A stretch of DNA of 64,000 bases from Limonium bicolor. Lineage: Eukaryota; Streptophyta; Magnoliopsida; Caryophyllales; Plumbaginaceae. Below, one piece after another: positions 49,251 through 61,432 of the stretch. The notes under the pieces are model-generated. The model ran no database searches. It was not told the origin of the DNA and saw nothing but the letters and a program-made list of their open reading frames with translations. Every line of letters starts with the position of its first letter. The stretch's first letter is position 1. The stretch covers positions 288,897,533 to 288,961,532 of the forward strand of contig CM041778.1 of the NCBI GenBank assembly GCA_023374045.1, given 5' to 3'. The position numbers and the translations under genes were made by a program.

Positions 49251-50134
49251 GAAGTATCGATCTGTTGGATGAAATACCGAGTTTAGGAAAATACCGAGTA
49301 AGGAATTAGAGACTTAGGGCTAAGGGTTGAGTGTTAGCGTGTGAGGTACGCTAGTTAGGAACTTCCGTGTGAACCGGAAACCTACAACAACCATACCCCG
49401 CCCTCCGCAACCCACGGTATTAAGTTGGGTGAAGAACGCCAGAGAGATGGAAAGACCTCTCACACTCGGGTAAAACCCGATCTGGCAGTTGCAAAAACAA
49501 ACCTTATTAGAAAAAGAACCTGTCATACGGTATAGTCCGAGAACTGGAAGTCCCGAAGACGGTTCCTGTTGAATGACAACGACCGCACTTAATGGCGGAG
49601 GATTGAAGATCCTAAATAAAGGATAACAGAATTTATGGCACCATGGGGCGACATGCTTCGCAGTCGCAAGAACCATGAGTAGCCAGCAAGAAGAGGAGCA
49701 CAACCGCGCAACGAAGCAAAAAGGACAGAGTAACAAGCCCGAGACAAGAGAGTCTACGGACTGTAATGTTTGATAACACCAACAACGGTATAGAAACCGA
49801 CTAAGGAATTAGGCGAGGTTGGATTAACACTAAACCTACACGCCAAGAGGCCGTAATAACCGAACAACATGGTTCAGATAACTATGAAAGTATTCATAAA
49901 ACTTACACCTATAGGACCACAACATGGTTCCTAAAGATAAGTCGAGTCTCGTTAACCATAGTGAAGGTGTGAGACACCCGGATGGACGACAACCATGTCA
50001 AGTACTCTGAGAAACGAGTCAGGAGATCGATCACAAAGATCAAGAGATCATAGGAAGATCTAATAAGACCACCAAATATGGATGGAAACGATACCGTAAC
50101 CGGTATACGTTAACCGAAAAACAACTTACCCGCG

Positions 50135-50153
50135 CACTTGCCCAGGGCAAGTG
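50135..50153 (+). other. CACTTGC hairpin, element B
   Basis: CACTTGC, loop CCAGG, GCAAGTG; the stem is identical to those in A and F. Confidence 0.6.
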
Positions 50154-52125
50154 TAGCAACTACAAGACGGTTGAAAGACTTTTAACAACCCGCAAATACT
50201 TGCTAAAGTACCGCTATGACGAATGAAGCAAATATAGGATCATCAATCCTAAGGATTTTAAATAACGAAACCTTGGAAAGGCCTAACGGCCCGACCATTG
50301 TGTTAAGAACATACCAGTCAGCAAGAAGCTGGACTTGGTCAAGACCTCAGAGATGGCAATGCCATGAAGAATTACCTTTCACACCGAACTGTTATTTCAA
50401 AACCCAAATTTTTCTTTCAAAACCACAAACCTTGCTTTTAAACCTTGGATATTTAAAACCAAACCGACGGCTTTTCGGTGAGTATCATAGAATGATACAA
50501 GAAGAGTTGACAATAGAATACTTCACTTAGGCATGTGACGAGCACTACGAGTGTACCCAATTACGGGATGTGGGACGACCGCACTCCGAAGGAACTTACG
50601 GGCCTGACAGATAGTTAGGTAAGTGGTAACGTGCCAGCAAGGTACCCCACGTATGTATACATGTAGTGTACGAAACACGGGAAGTAGTCAGCTCCGTTCT
50701 ATGGACCATAAGTAAATTCAAAATAGAACAGTTGGATACTTCAAAAGAGCAAGAGGAACTCAGATAAGCTTACAAGCTAAGGAGTCAAGAACTCACTCCA
50801 GGAGAGTGATTAGGAGTTAAAAGTGCAGGAAGCACTAACAACTGAATAAAGACATTGGATATGTCTTGAAGATATTGAAGTAAAGTATGATAACTGGAAA
50901 GAATAAAACACTCTAAGGCGAATGCCCAACATTAACACACCAGTGTTCAATGAACGGGATAGAATTCCCAGAACAACTACCACAAACACACAGGGTGATC
51001 ATATATGGTACCGAAATTACCATTCATCACCGAAGGGAATATCAAACCCGTTATAAAATAAGGAAAGACGCCAATGGTCTACCCTAAGAACGGGAGACTT
51101 AATAACCCTCAACGGATAACTCGGATCCAGAACCGCAAGGTAGGATAACAAACTGCACATACTCACAAATGTCAGCCAGATGCTACCGCATAATCAGTAA
51201 TACCCAGGAGCGATCCATAAGGGTATCAAGTCAACACAGTTGAACGAGATGTCGTGGTAAGAACACCACAATTGGAACGAACATTCGGTTATTACACCGA
51301 GGGGATCCCACTTGACAGGGAATACCCCAAATTAATAAATGGTACCGATCATACCAAGGTACTTAAAGGGTCTCCAACTAACGGAAGCGTGGTGCGATGA
51401 TCTTGTTATGGAGCCCAGTATCACCTCCAAAGCCAGCGATAGCTTACGGAAACGTAACCACTTGGGAACAGCCCATGATGAGCAGAGCTCTAGGCAATGT
51501 GGCTAGTATGCCATGAAACTATTACAATACATAATTCGACGGTTGCAAAACCCATTATAAACCATATGGAAAGTGGTCAAGGACAACACCAATAAAAGGT
51601 TAATAACCAACGAGCAAGGATACCCCTCATAACTGTGAGACCGCAAGAGCGGCGAACACATGGATTCCAAGAATCGGATACCATCAATAAATGTCCAAAG
51701 ATATATCCCTTTCGGAACTACTAATGTAGTGAAGCATGAGCAAACAATTACTGCCAAGCGATGTTAAATAAGCTTAAATAGCAACTGTTGACAACCAAGG
51801 AGTAACCGGTTCAATAAGAACTCGATATAGGGGAACATAAAGTATAAGTAAATGACGCTCAAGGAGCTCAGAAGTATAAACACCGAACCATGCTAGTGGA
51901 AATGCATGAGCTGAAGCTAGCAACAGCGGATGCCATGTAAACCAATACTGTAGAATCAGTAGGAACATGGTGCGCAACAGGCGACCGATGTGTGGGAAAT
52001 ATCACCTATAGAGTTGTTAATACAAGATGGTAGACAGACCGGGCAACAAGCCAGGAGTCTGCACCAAATGATGAAGCTCCACCTGAAGGAGTAAAGATCA
52101 TTCCTATTGCGATCTCATAAGAGAG

Positions 52126-52219
52126 TTACTGCCAAGAGTTTACGCCTCTGCACTCTGTAGGACTGAGTGTTTTGGTATTGCACTTGTGCAGTTAATGATC
52201 TAGTGGGATAGCTAGGAAT
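52126..52219 (+). other. Block nearly identical between LARDs B and A
   Basis: Partner of 37783-37875, at about the same relative position in the interior (55% of its length in both). Confidence 0.75.
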
Positions 52220-53007
52220 ATGGAAAATATAAGGAGTGGTAAATTCTTCCTTTCACCAATGAACTTGGCATAAGCCAGCTAAGCAGAAGCTTAGAAACAA
52301 ACCGTGCGGCCTAAGGTCAAAGAAGCACGAAGAGGGTGAAACACACCAACAATCACAAGATGTGAATTCCATTGGAATAAAAGTGAAAGGAGACTTAAGA
52401 AAGTCACAAGGACCGACGCATGGAAAATGAAAGGTCATACAAGTAAAGAACACTTGTACTGAACTAGAGAAACTGGCATAATTAAGAATCCACTGATAAC
52501 AGAGGAAGCACTGCAACTAATTAGTGGCTTAACCTCACCTGACAATAAGTCGGAGGACCAAGTGAATGATCACTACAAAACACAACAACATGTATATAGA
52601 TTGCCAGAGAGCTGGTTACAATCTAAAACTCATCGAGTTTGAGCACGGTAAAAGAACACCACACATGTTTACTAAAAAGATGATGGGTAACACGTTAAGG
52701 ATAACAAGAAGGGCGAATAACCCAAGTTATCAGGGTCGCGCAGCAGAAGCTAGTGGGCCCAGAATTCTAAGTGAAGTACACCTAGTGAATAAAAGGTTAA
52801 TCATCAATGCCTTAAAGCCATTTAGGCTAGAACCGAACTCGGTTAAGAGTTAAATAAACTCCGATGAAAATTCTTGATGCAGGGACTAACCAGTAATACG
52901 GTTAAGACCCGTTGATCAAGGAACATTGTATAATAGACCGCATGGAAGCTGAACCACTCCATGACAACTGAATGCCTTCGACCAATGTTCAACATTGACA
53001 CATGGTA

Positions 53008-53041
53008 GATTACGTGGGCGTAATCCCTTTTAAGGGGGGTA
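53008..53041 (+). other. Internal hairpin and PPT-like tract, element B
   Basis: GATTACG-TGGG-CGTAATC and then TTTTAAGGGGGGTAGAG, identical to A and about 1.38 kb before the terminal PPT. Confidence 0.75.
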
Positions 53042-54388
53042 GAGCGAAAACCGCGAAATGTATGTTTTACGTGATAGGTGCGTAAACTACAATGCGCATA
53101 GCGCAAGAGAATTCGTTTTGATGGTTGATACTTATGTTACATAAACATTTGTATTCACTCATCATGTAATTGTAGTTATTTGAGAAGTATGTATAGGAAA
53201 AGGAGTAGAGAAACTCCAGGGGAATGAGAACCCCAATTGGTAATAGTATGAGGAATGAGTACGTATGGGAGACTTGAGGAGTACAAATCGGTATGGAACC
53301 GATGTATGTAATGAGTATAAATCGGTATGAAGCTGATGTATTTTATGAGTATAAAATGGAGTATAGTAAATTAATGGGATATTATACCCATGAATTTCCC
53401 AAGTATAGTAGTTGGAGATGATGTAGTAATAATTGATGAGATGATTAGTAAGTAAGTAAGTGAATCATATGAATTGGAAAATGTATGTGTGTGATTATGA
53501 GTAGCAAGATTAAAAAGATAGAAAACGAAATAATGTTTGACGATTTGTCTGTTTGGAATGGAGGTGGGAGGTGGAACTTGATTTGCTAGCGATCAAGGGA
53601 AACCGAACACAAATTGGGGCGGAAGGATAATTCAACACCAATGCTGATCACATTGGGGTTGAAGGACTCTGGAAGCTTCCCTAAGTGGTCACAGTAATAA
53701 CACTAGTAATAGGTAAAATCATCATAAACGGAATTTGGGAGATGTATGCAAGCTTTCAAAATGAATTTCCAAAACTAATTTAGTACAATGTTTTCTTCAA
53801 CCTGAGAATGAGGATCGGTTTTGAAACCGCTCCCACAGGCGCTAGTGAATCTTCCATGCTTAGGCACGGGTATCCGGTCGAAACCATAGGAGATGAAGCT
53901 AGTTTTGAGTCAGTGGGAGTGCTGATTAGTTTTGAAACTACTACACCGATCGTACAGTGATAGTGTGTGTTTTGTATTTTTCCAAGGGCACTGGGGCAGC
54001 GTAGTCCCGAGTAAGTATGAGTAAGTAAGTATGAGTAAGTGCCTGAGGATCTCTATATGTGCAAATGAATTTGATCTGAACCAAAGGACCGTAGAGCCAG
54101 AAAGCGTAAGTGCTCAAGTCATGACGGCCGTGAACCAGAAAGCGTAAGTGTTCAAACGTGACCGGTACCTAAGGGATCGCTTGACATGGGAGAGGATGGT
54201 ACCTCATTTATCTGCAGACGGACCCCATGGAGAGCTTGTAACGGATATTTTTGATTGCTATGCATGCAGTGACATGCTGTTTGGATGTGTAGTGTGCATC
54301 ATGTCGGGCATTTGGAGTTTGACAAGTATATGTAGAGGTCATAACCATAGCGTAGAGTATTTATACAAGTAACAATATTAAATTCACC

Positions 54389-54420
54389 AACTTTGAGGGC
54401 AAAGTTCTTTAAGGGGGGTA
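54389..54420 (+). other. Terminal hairpin and polypurine tract of element B
   Basis: AACTTTG, loop AGGG, CAAAGTT, then TTTAAGGGGGGTA, directly before the 3' LTR. Confidence 0.8.
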
Positions 54421-54423
54421 GAT

Positions 54424-57400
54424 TGAAATACCCCGAACTTAAATATGGTGATTAAATTATTTTAGTATGGTATTTAAGGGCCTAATAGTGCCCAAGTAAT
54501 TTTGGTAGGGAAAATAAATTCAAAAGAAATAAAGAAACGCTTTAAAAAGCGAAAAACGCTAAATAAACGTTAAATAACCATAGGAGGTATGAGACCTCGG
54601 TTAGAGTATTGTAAGGATTCCTAAGGCTTATTCATGCCTAATTAATATACGGGAATGACTCCCAAAGAAAACGGAACCAAATAATGTATTAAAACGCTAA
54701 TAGAGCTTTAGCGCACGTTTTTCGAGAAAACTCGAAAACGTGATTTGAAGTGGTCAAACGAACCCGTAAAAATTATAAATCATTAAATAACTATTATTAA
54801 GCATTAACGGAAGCTTAATAACCAATAAAAATAAAGAAACGAGAAAATTCCAGAAAACGGTCCCGGTTAGGGAATAGTACCAAAACCGGGTAAAGTAACA
54901 GGCGTTTCTGTAAAAGACGAAAAATGCTCCAGCTAGTATTACTGTGTGGGGGCCGGTTTTATTAAGTCAATGAGCCCTCACACACACTCACATATTAGCT
55001 AATTAAATAAGAGGCAAAAAGCAAAAAGGAGAATAAAGCATAAAGTACTCACCTTTTTCTCTCACCTCTCATTTTTCTCTTCTCTCTCCCCTTTCCCTTC
55101 TTTCCACCAATTTTGCTCCTCTCTCTCTTCTTCCCCATTTGAAGAGAAAAGCACACCATTATGAAGCTTAGAGTCTCCTCTTTCAAACAAGGTAAAAATC
55201 TCCATGAAAGAGCTCACCTTTCTCCATTCCTTAAGCATGGCCGATTTTGTCTCTCTCTCTTACCTTGTTATTTTTCTCTTGTTTTGGAGCTTTATTTCAA
55301 CCCTCCAATGGTGGGGTGACCCCCTTCTTGATTCAAGGGTGAGAAACCCTCTTGAAAAGCTCAAAAGGTAAACCCTAACTATATGCTCTGAGGCCTTTCA
55401 TTGAATTAAGACTTCCTAAGGGTTTAGATAATTAATTGAGTGTATTTTATGTTTCTTGAATGTTGGGATGGAGTTTGGAAACTCAATTCCCTCTTGACCG
55501 ATTTTGAGAAGATGAGGAGCAAGAGGAGAATTTAAAAGAGGATTTGAGTATTCAAGGTAAGGCAATCTACCTTAACTACTAATTTAATGTATTTGAATTA
55601 TGGGAATGGGTAAAGAAATGAATGAACCCAAAACTGGAATGGGGAGGTATGTGAATGAATTAAGAAGGATTTGTAAAGTGTGTGTGTAATAAGGGCCTTA
55701 GAGCCAAGTAATTGGAGTATGTGTATTAGTATTGTTGTTTGTGGAAGTTTTGGTAAATTGATATTGCTTTGTGTGCTGGTAGGACCCTTGTAAGGGTGTG
55801 GCTAGATTAGGAATGAATTTGATGAGGAAGTATGTGTGTGGATAAGTAAGAAAAGTAGGTGAACTATGGCAAAATTTTGGTAGGAATTGTGCATTAATGG
55901 ATGACTTGGTGAATGAGAGAACCAAGGTGTGTATTGGTGTTAGTAGAGGTATTTAGTAACCATGTTATGGTAGTTTTGAGATGGGAATTAAGGGTGTAAA
56001 AATCTATAGCAAAGAGGGTGTACCGCAATTGATTCCTTAGAAAAAGGTTTAGTGTGCATAACCTTGAAAATGGAGTATGGACTTGGGTATGGTAATGGCA
56101 AATGGTTACAAAGGATTTGGAATGGTCAAAATGGGTGAGAACAAGAGGTAGGGTGCCAAGAGAAGTTTTGAAATGCACTAGAGTGCATAAGTGCAAAGAT
56201 GAGTATTGAAGTTGTAGAAATTGAGCAAGGATTTGAGTAATGAATTGGGGAGGTTTGGAGTATGACGTGGGGTGTTTAAAGGTACTTAAACATGTAGGAA
56301 ACTTGTGGAAATGATTAGGAAAAGATTGGGTGAGGATTGAGGTGAATTTGGAGTAATTAAAAAGGGGTTCTGCAGCCGACCTACCCAGGCGACCTACCCT
56401 AGACTGGGTCGGTCGGACTAAATCCTGTAACCTGGGTACTCTCTGCAGCCGACCCACCCAGGCGACCTACCCAGAGTGGGTCGGTCGGCCTTTATAAAAA
56501 AAAATTAAAAATTAAAATTAAAATCAAAATTAAATATATATATATATTTGTACATACATGCATATATATATATACTTATACACACATATATATACATACA
56601 CATATATATGTATAAGTAAGACATTAGTGCTAGAATAATGAAAGTAAGAAAGTTAAGCACACAAGAGATAAACTAAGAATAACGGGACAACGGGGTAAGT
56701 ACGGGGGTAGTGATTATTTGTGTATCGTATGAACATAGTATTAATAATAATGTTCGAAACATTATCAGTGGATCAAGTATGAACCGAGCAATGTGAGGCA
56801 AACCGGTAAAGTTAAACCATGGTGTAAGGTATGATTTTCTCATGCCCCGTATGCTAACCGAGTTACGTTGATTTGTGTGCTGTATGCCGGCTAATCAAGA
56901 CTAAAGCATGAAAACGGTTTATTGCCTTTCATTGTATGTCTTGCTGTATGTTGTATGAGCTAACCCTTCTTGATTGATTGTGTGGCTTCATTTAGTGCGT
57001 AGACTGACTCATAGATGAGTCTTGTTGTTTAGTGACTCGTAGTACGAGTTATGTTGTGAACGAACGGAAACGTAGAAACACACTAAACTAACGAACCAAC
57101 AAACGATAACGTAAACCAATGAACTCACTAGAACGTGAGAGAGTGTACGGGAGTAGTAACCTCCCGATAACGGTAGGGGAACCGAAATGAACAACCCATA
57201 AACAATAAGTAGTGGAAGTATGTAAGTAACCCCTGTTAGAGGAATTAATGTTGATGCAAGGCATGAACCATGAGAGTAGTAAAGAATGATGAGGGATCTT
57301 CAAACCCCTTAGCAAATTAGTCGACCCACTATGAGAGGACCCGACTGATGTGAGTAATGTCCCGAACATGAGAGTATTCGATACGTTGAGGGAACCCTTA

Positions 57401-58572
57401 AATCTGAGAATACTAGACGGTGGCAATTCCCTAAGCTAGTGGAGGTTATCGAGAGAGATACTTCTAGGCTAAACCATGAGATGGTAAGATACTCCAAGAG
57501 TGGAGCGTTGGGAATTTGATTAGTCCGATAAAAATGGACATTGTATATTTGAGGAGCTAAGTGTATAGCCTTTGAATTTGTAGGTCCGGTGGCGAGTCTT
57601 GTGCATGACTCCGCCCAGAGACCAAAAGTAATGAGTATTGAGTATTGCGTATGTATGAGTAAAGTAACGAGTAATGAGTAATGAGTAAGTATGAGTATGT
57701 AATGAGTACCAAGCAATGAGTAAGTATGAGTAAAGAGAAGAGTATGGGTACGGAGTAGGTGAGAGCAAGTCCCGAGTACTGAGTAAGAGTAAGTAATGGT
57801 AGTAGAGAGTATTGAGTAAAGTATGATTGAAATAACGAGCAAGGTATTGAGCATAGTGTAAGTAAAACAACGAGTAAGTAAAAATAAGCTTAGTGTAAGC
57901 TTGCGAAACCGAGTAAGGGGAAAGAGAGCATCCGATGAAACCGGATGGATGACTAACTGAACGAACCTTGTATATGTGTGTAAGTATGGTTGATTGTATT
58001 GTTGTAGCATGAGTATGTATGTATGCATGTAAAATGAACTCCATGTATATCCGACCCAAAGTAGTTGGCGTACCGCGGTTAGCACGCGGTATGTGCGAAA
58101 GTCATATTCAGCGTAAGCTGACCCCTTAGGGGGAACGTTTTTAGTGTGCAGGTACTCGAAGGGGCGACGTTTTTATTCTTACAGGTATTCGAAGCTGACC
58201 ACCGTTCGAGAGAGTAGGACGGGGATTGCTATGTAAGCATGGGTAGTTGAATTATAGGATTTGTGCTTGTATTGTAATGTGAATTTGGAAGTCCAAAATG
58301 TATCGGTAATTTAAGGATTATAGTATACTCGGTATAGTATTGTGTTGGAGTTGTATTTGAATTATGGTTGAGTATGCAATGGGATGCAATGTATTGTGTA
58401 GAGCACTCAGTATGTTCATATTCATCCGACCGATAGTATGTAGGATTGTAACTCGCCTTGTTAGTCATGTGGGTGACTAACGGCATTGTACACCCGCCGT
58501 TGAGTAGGTAATATCCGCTACGAAGGTAAGTAATTGTACAGTAATGACGGTATTAGTGGTAAGGGTGTTACA
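54424..58572 (+). repeat. 3' LTR of element B
   Basis: 4149 bp, TGAAATACCCC to GTGTTACA, partner of 45046-49233, followed by CCTAA. Same landmarks: inverted repeat at 54714-54742, CCGACC palindromes at 56375-56490, ATGAGTA array at about 57625-57800, CAG/GT site at 58182-58186. Confidence 0.95.
56375..56490 (+). repeat. CCGACC/GGTCGG palindromes, 3' LTR of B
   Basis: Two clear units of GCAGCCGACC-x-ACCCAGG ... TGGGTCGGTCGG, with better stems than in the 5' LTR. A TA microsatellite follows. Confidence 0.8.
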
Positions 58573-58577
58573 CCTAA

Positions 58578-61432
58578 GCTATGCCCGAAAATTATAGCTT
58601 CTAAATCAAGGTTCTCTTCATCGTTTCATGAAGAAAACTTGGATCTCCAATCATCCTAAGGTGTACCAAAAATTCCTTGACAAATACCTAAGGTAAACTC
58701 TTATAAACTACTCCAAATCTTACTTCGAAATCCTTGTTAGAAGTCTAACACTAGGATCTCCTAAATATATACAAGGAGGCCGAAAATTCGACACCAAGAT
58801 ATCATTGGAGGAGCTTGGAATTCAAGAGGAAATCAAGTACAAAAATCACCTTGATTTAAGGAGTAAGTTTCTATAATTAAATCTATTAAGTTTAAGTTTG
58901 ATTTAAGCTTCAAACTTTAGTACAAATTTATGTACACCCCTTTAATTAAATTGAGGCCGAAAACCATAGGTTATAATACCAAGAAAATATTTTATAACAT
59001 ACAAGGTAAGATTATTACCTTAAGGTATAGTTTTTGTGTAACAAAAATTAAATATGATGCATATAAATTTAAGCCAAATTGTCTAGGAGTTAAATGCTCT
59101 ATTTTGAGCTTATAATCATTCTAAGACATTAGCATAATTTTTAGAAGTGTTATATGGCTTATATGCATTTATATATACTTATTATAAGATATAAATCAAG
59201 TTTTAAAACCATATGGTAAGTTAATATTAAAACGAGAAGAAAAGGGTCCATTTGGTGATTTTTTGAAGAATATAAGTATACTAACTTATATTATAAATTT
59301 TGGGTATATTAACAAATAACTACAAGTATTTAAATGGCTAGTTTATTAAGTTATGTGGTTAAATTGTAAATTTTGGAAAGTATAGTGTATTATATGTCAT
59401 TGCCGAGAGTTAAAGGGTGTATTGGCATATTTATGATATAATATAAGGTAGGAGTTAATATTATGAATTTTGGTTAAATTAAACAAGTGTTTAAGTGTTA
59501 AAATAATATTTTATAAAGTTTTGGGGCTATTTGGTAATTTCTGGAAAATATAGTGTATAACCGAATTATATATGATTTTCTGGGGATATTAAAGTATTAA
59601 TTATGAAATTAGGCTTTGGTCAAAGTGTTGGCCAAAAACTTTGGGTTAAAATATTAAGTTTATAAAAGTTTTGGGGTGAATATGTAATTTATAAAAGTAT
59701 ATATGTAAAACCGAAGTGGATATAGGGCGAAAACATAATTAGTAGAATTATAAGGGTCATTTCGGTTATTTAAGGTAATTAAATATTAAAACTATAGTTT
59801 ATGAATTATTATGTAACAAATATAAAGTTTTGGGGTTAAATTGTAAGTATGGGAAACTATTTGTCCAAACCGAAATTTATGGATTATTTAGTAATTTATA
59901 AAAGTTAGTATGTTCAATTATAAATACCAAAAGTTTATGTGGTTATTTAGTAACTTACAGAAGTTGTTGTGTTCAATATATAAATACCGAATTTATAAGG
60001 TTGGTTTTGTGATTTAATAAATTAAGGAATTAAAACTAAGTAATATAATGTATTTTGGAGTATAATGTAAAGTTTATAAAATAATGGTGGCTATAATAAA
60101 AATAACCGAATTGTATTAAGATATAGAATAAGTGGAAATAATTATGAGTATATAATTAATGAGATGGAGATATATGATAAGATAGAAATTCATTATCACA
60201 TGTAGTTGTTACATAAAATAACGAACTGTTAAACTACCTCGATTCGTTATATAACAGGGAGAAATAAAGAACATACGGGGTTAGTATACTACGAGTGTTA
60301 GTTCTATATCAAAAGTACTGTAATAATTAGTGTTAGTCGTATTAATGTTACCCGGTATTTACATGTACGTATAACAGCGTTACGGGGAGAAACTACTAAG
60401 TGTGAACTGTCAAGCTAGCAATTTTCACGGTGAACGGTATGTTAATTGTGTGGTCTGAATGTCCTAAAGATTTTTCTTGAGGTCCAGACGTGTATGTTTA
60501 ATTGCTAAAGAGCGATATCTGTGATTTATGTATATGATCTTGTATACTGTATTGCTCGACACCATTGCGTTTTATTTCTACGCGAACGTCTTATGGCTGG
60601 AAGTTTATACATCTAAACTCGAACAAGACTAGATGACCTTTAGGTATTACAAGAACCTAATTGACGGTCATTTATCTTAGTCTTAACATAAGGATTGGAT
60701 CTGGTAACTAAAGGGCTAACTTACAAAGAGAGGAATCCAGTTAGTTTCGACTATCTGGTTGCGTAGCGTGATGACTACGAGGGACTACTATCAAGAGTCA
60801 CTCAAGGGAATCCATCGTCCACATTCGATGATGGCAGAGGGCACTACTGTTGGTGCAGGCTTCGGCCGAATTGGTCGCCTTCAAGACAAACAAAATATCC
60901 AGGGCCACAGGGTCAGCTGGCTATGGTTCCATTGGAACCTATGGGACTATTGTCCATTAATAAGTTATTAAGGGTTGTTCTACCATGACACCCGAGGTGG
61001 AAATTAATTGGAAGGTTTAAATGGTTGGTTTAAAAGGATAAGGGCCATGAGGCCAACTAACAAGTACAGTTGATTAATACGTGTATCTTGTTTTGGTCAT
61101 TGATTATTGGTAATTGGTTATTGATTGTGTGATGATATTGTTGGATGAACTATTGTGTATTTATTTAAAATTTACAGTTATTATTATTATTGTAAACCGG
61201 TATAGCATGTAATGAATCTAATATCAAGATGGCTAAACGACTTAAGGGATCCAAATGATTTAAGACTACATTTAGCATACCAGCATATAGTTTGCCGAGC
61301 CCTTCAATGGGCCAAACATTTCAGGTTACTGAAAGAAGACATGAAGCCGGAGAGCGGGATGCTGGGTAGTTGATGTATTTTAATAAAGTATTCCTTTAGT
61401 TTTATTATGTACTGTATTATAGAGTTCGGTTG
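58578..61432 (+). repeat. Element G, LTR right part
   Basis: It continues the G LTR after B. Early part: AAGGTAA at 58691 and 59007. The middle is AT-rich with recurring TTTTGGGGT phrases and open frames of no more than 70 codons without motifs. The end matches the 3' part of LTR A in landmarks: a GCCC/GGGC hairpin at 61299-61312, then TTTCAG/GT at 61320-61326, then GAAG, AGCCGGAGAG and GGGTAG. Element C interrupts it at 61432. Confidence 0.5.

Larger units (their letters stand above)
49234..54423 (+). other. Non-coding interior of element B
   Basis: 5.2 kb without retroviral motifs. It matches the interior of A in islands: the region after the PBS (49251-49580), the CACTTGC hairpin at 50135-50153, CCAGTCAGCAAGAAGCT near 50320, the region 50495-50620, the 94-bp block at 52126-52219 and the internal hairpin-PPT at 53008-53041. 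A 105-codon frame at 50216 and others are not conserved in A as protein. Confidence 0.7.
45046..58572 (+). mobile_element. Element B: LARD-type non-coding retrotransposon, 13.5 kb
   Basis: LTRs of 4188 and 4149 bp, CCTAA duplications, an iMet-type PBS and a terminal PPT. The 5.2-kb interior shows no gag or pol motif. It is related to A but a separate family: the LTRs share landmarks, not overall sequence. The terminal CA of the 5' LTR has become TA. Confidence 0.9.

Noticed and set aside
57309..58085. Minus-strand open frames of 250-258 codons in both LTRs of B (also 47986-48747)
   Set aside because: They run through the ATGAGTA-type tandem array, whose reverse complement lacks stops. The translation is low-complexity (repeated THYSLL-like runs), and the frame drifts between the two LTR copies.
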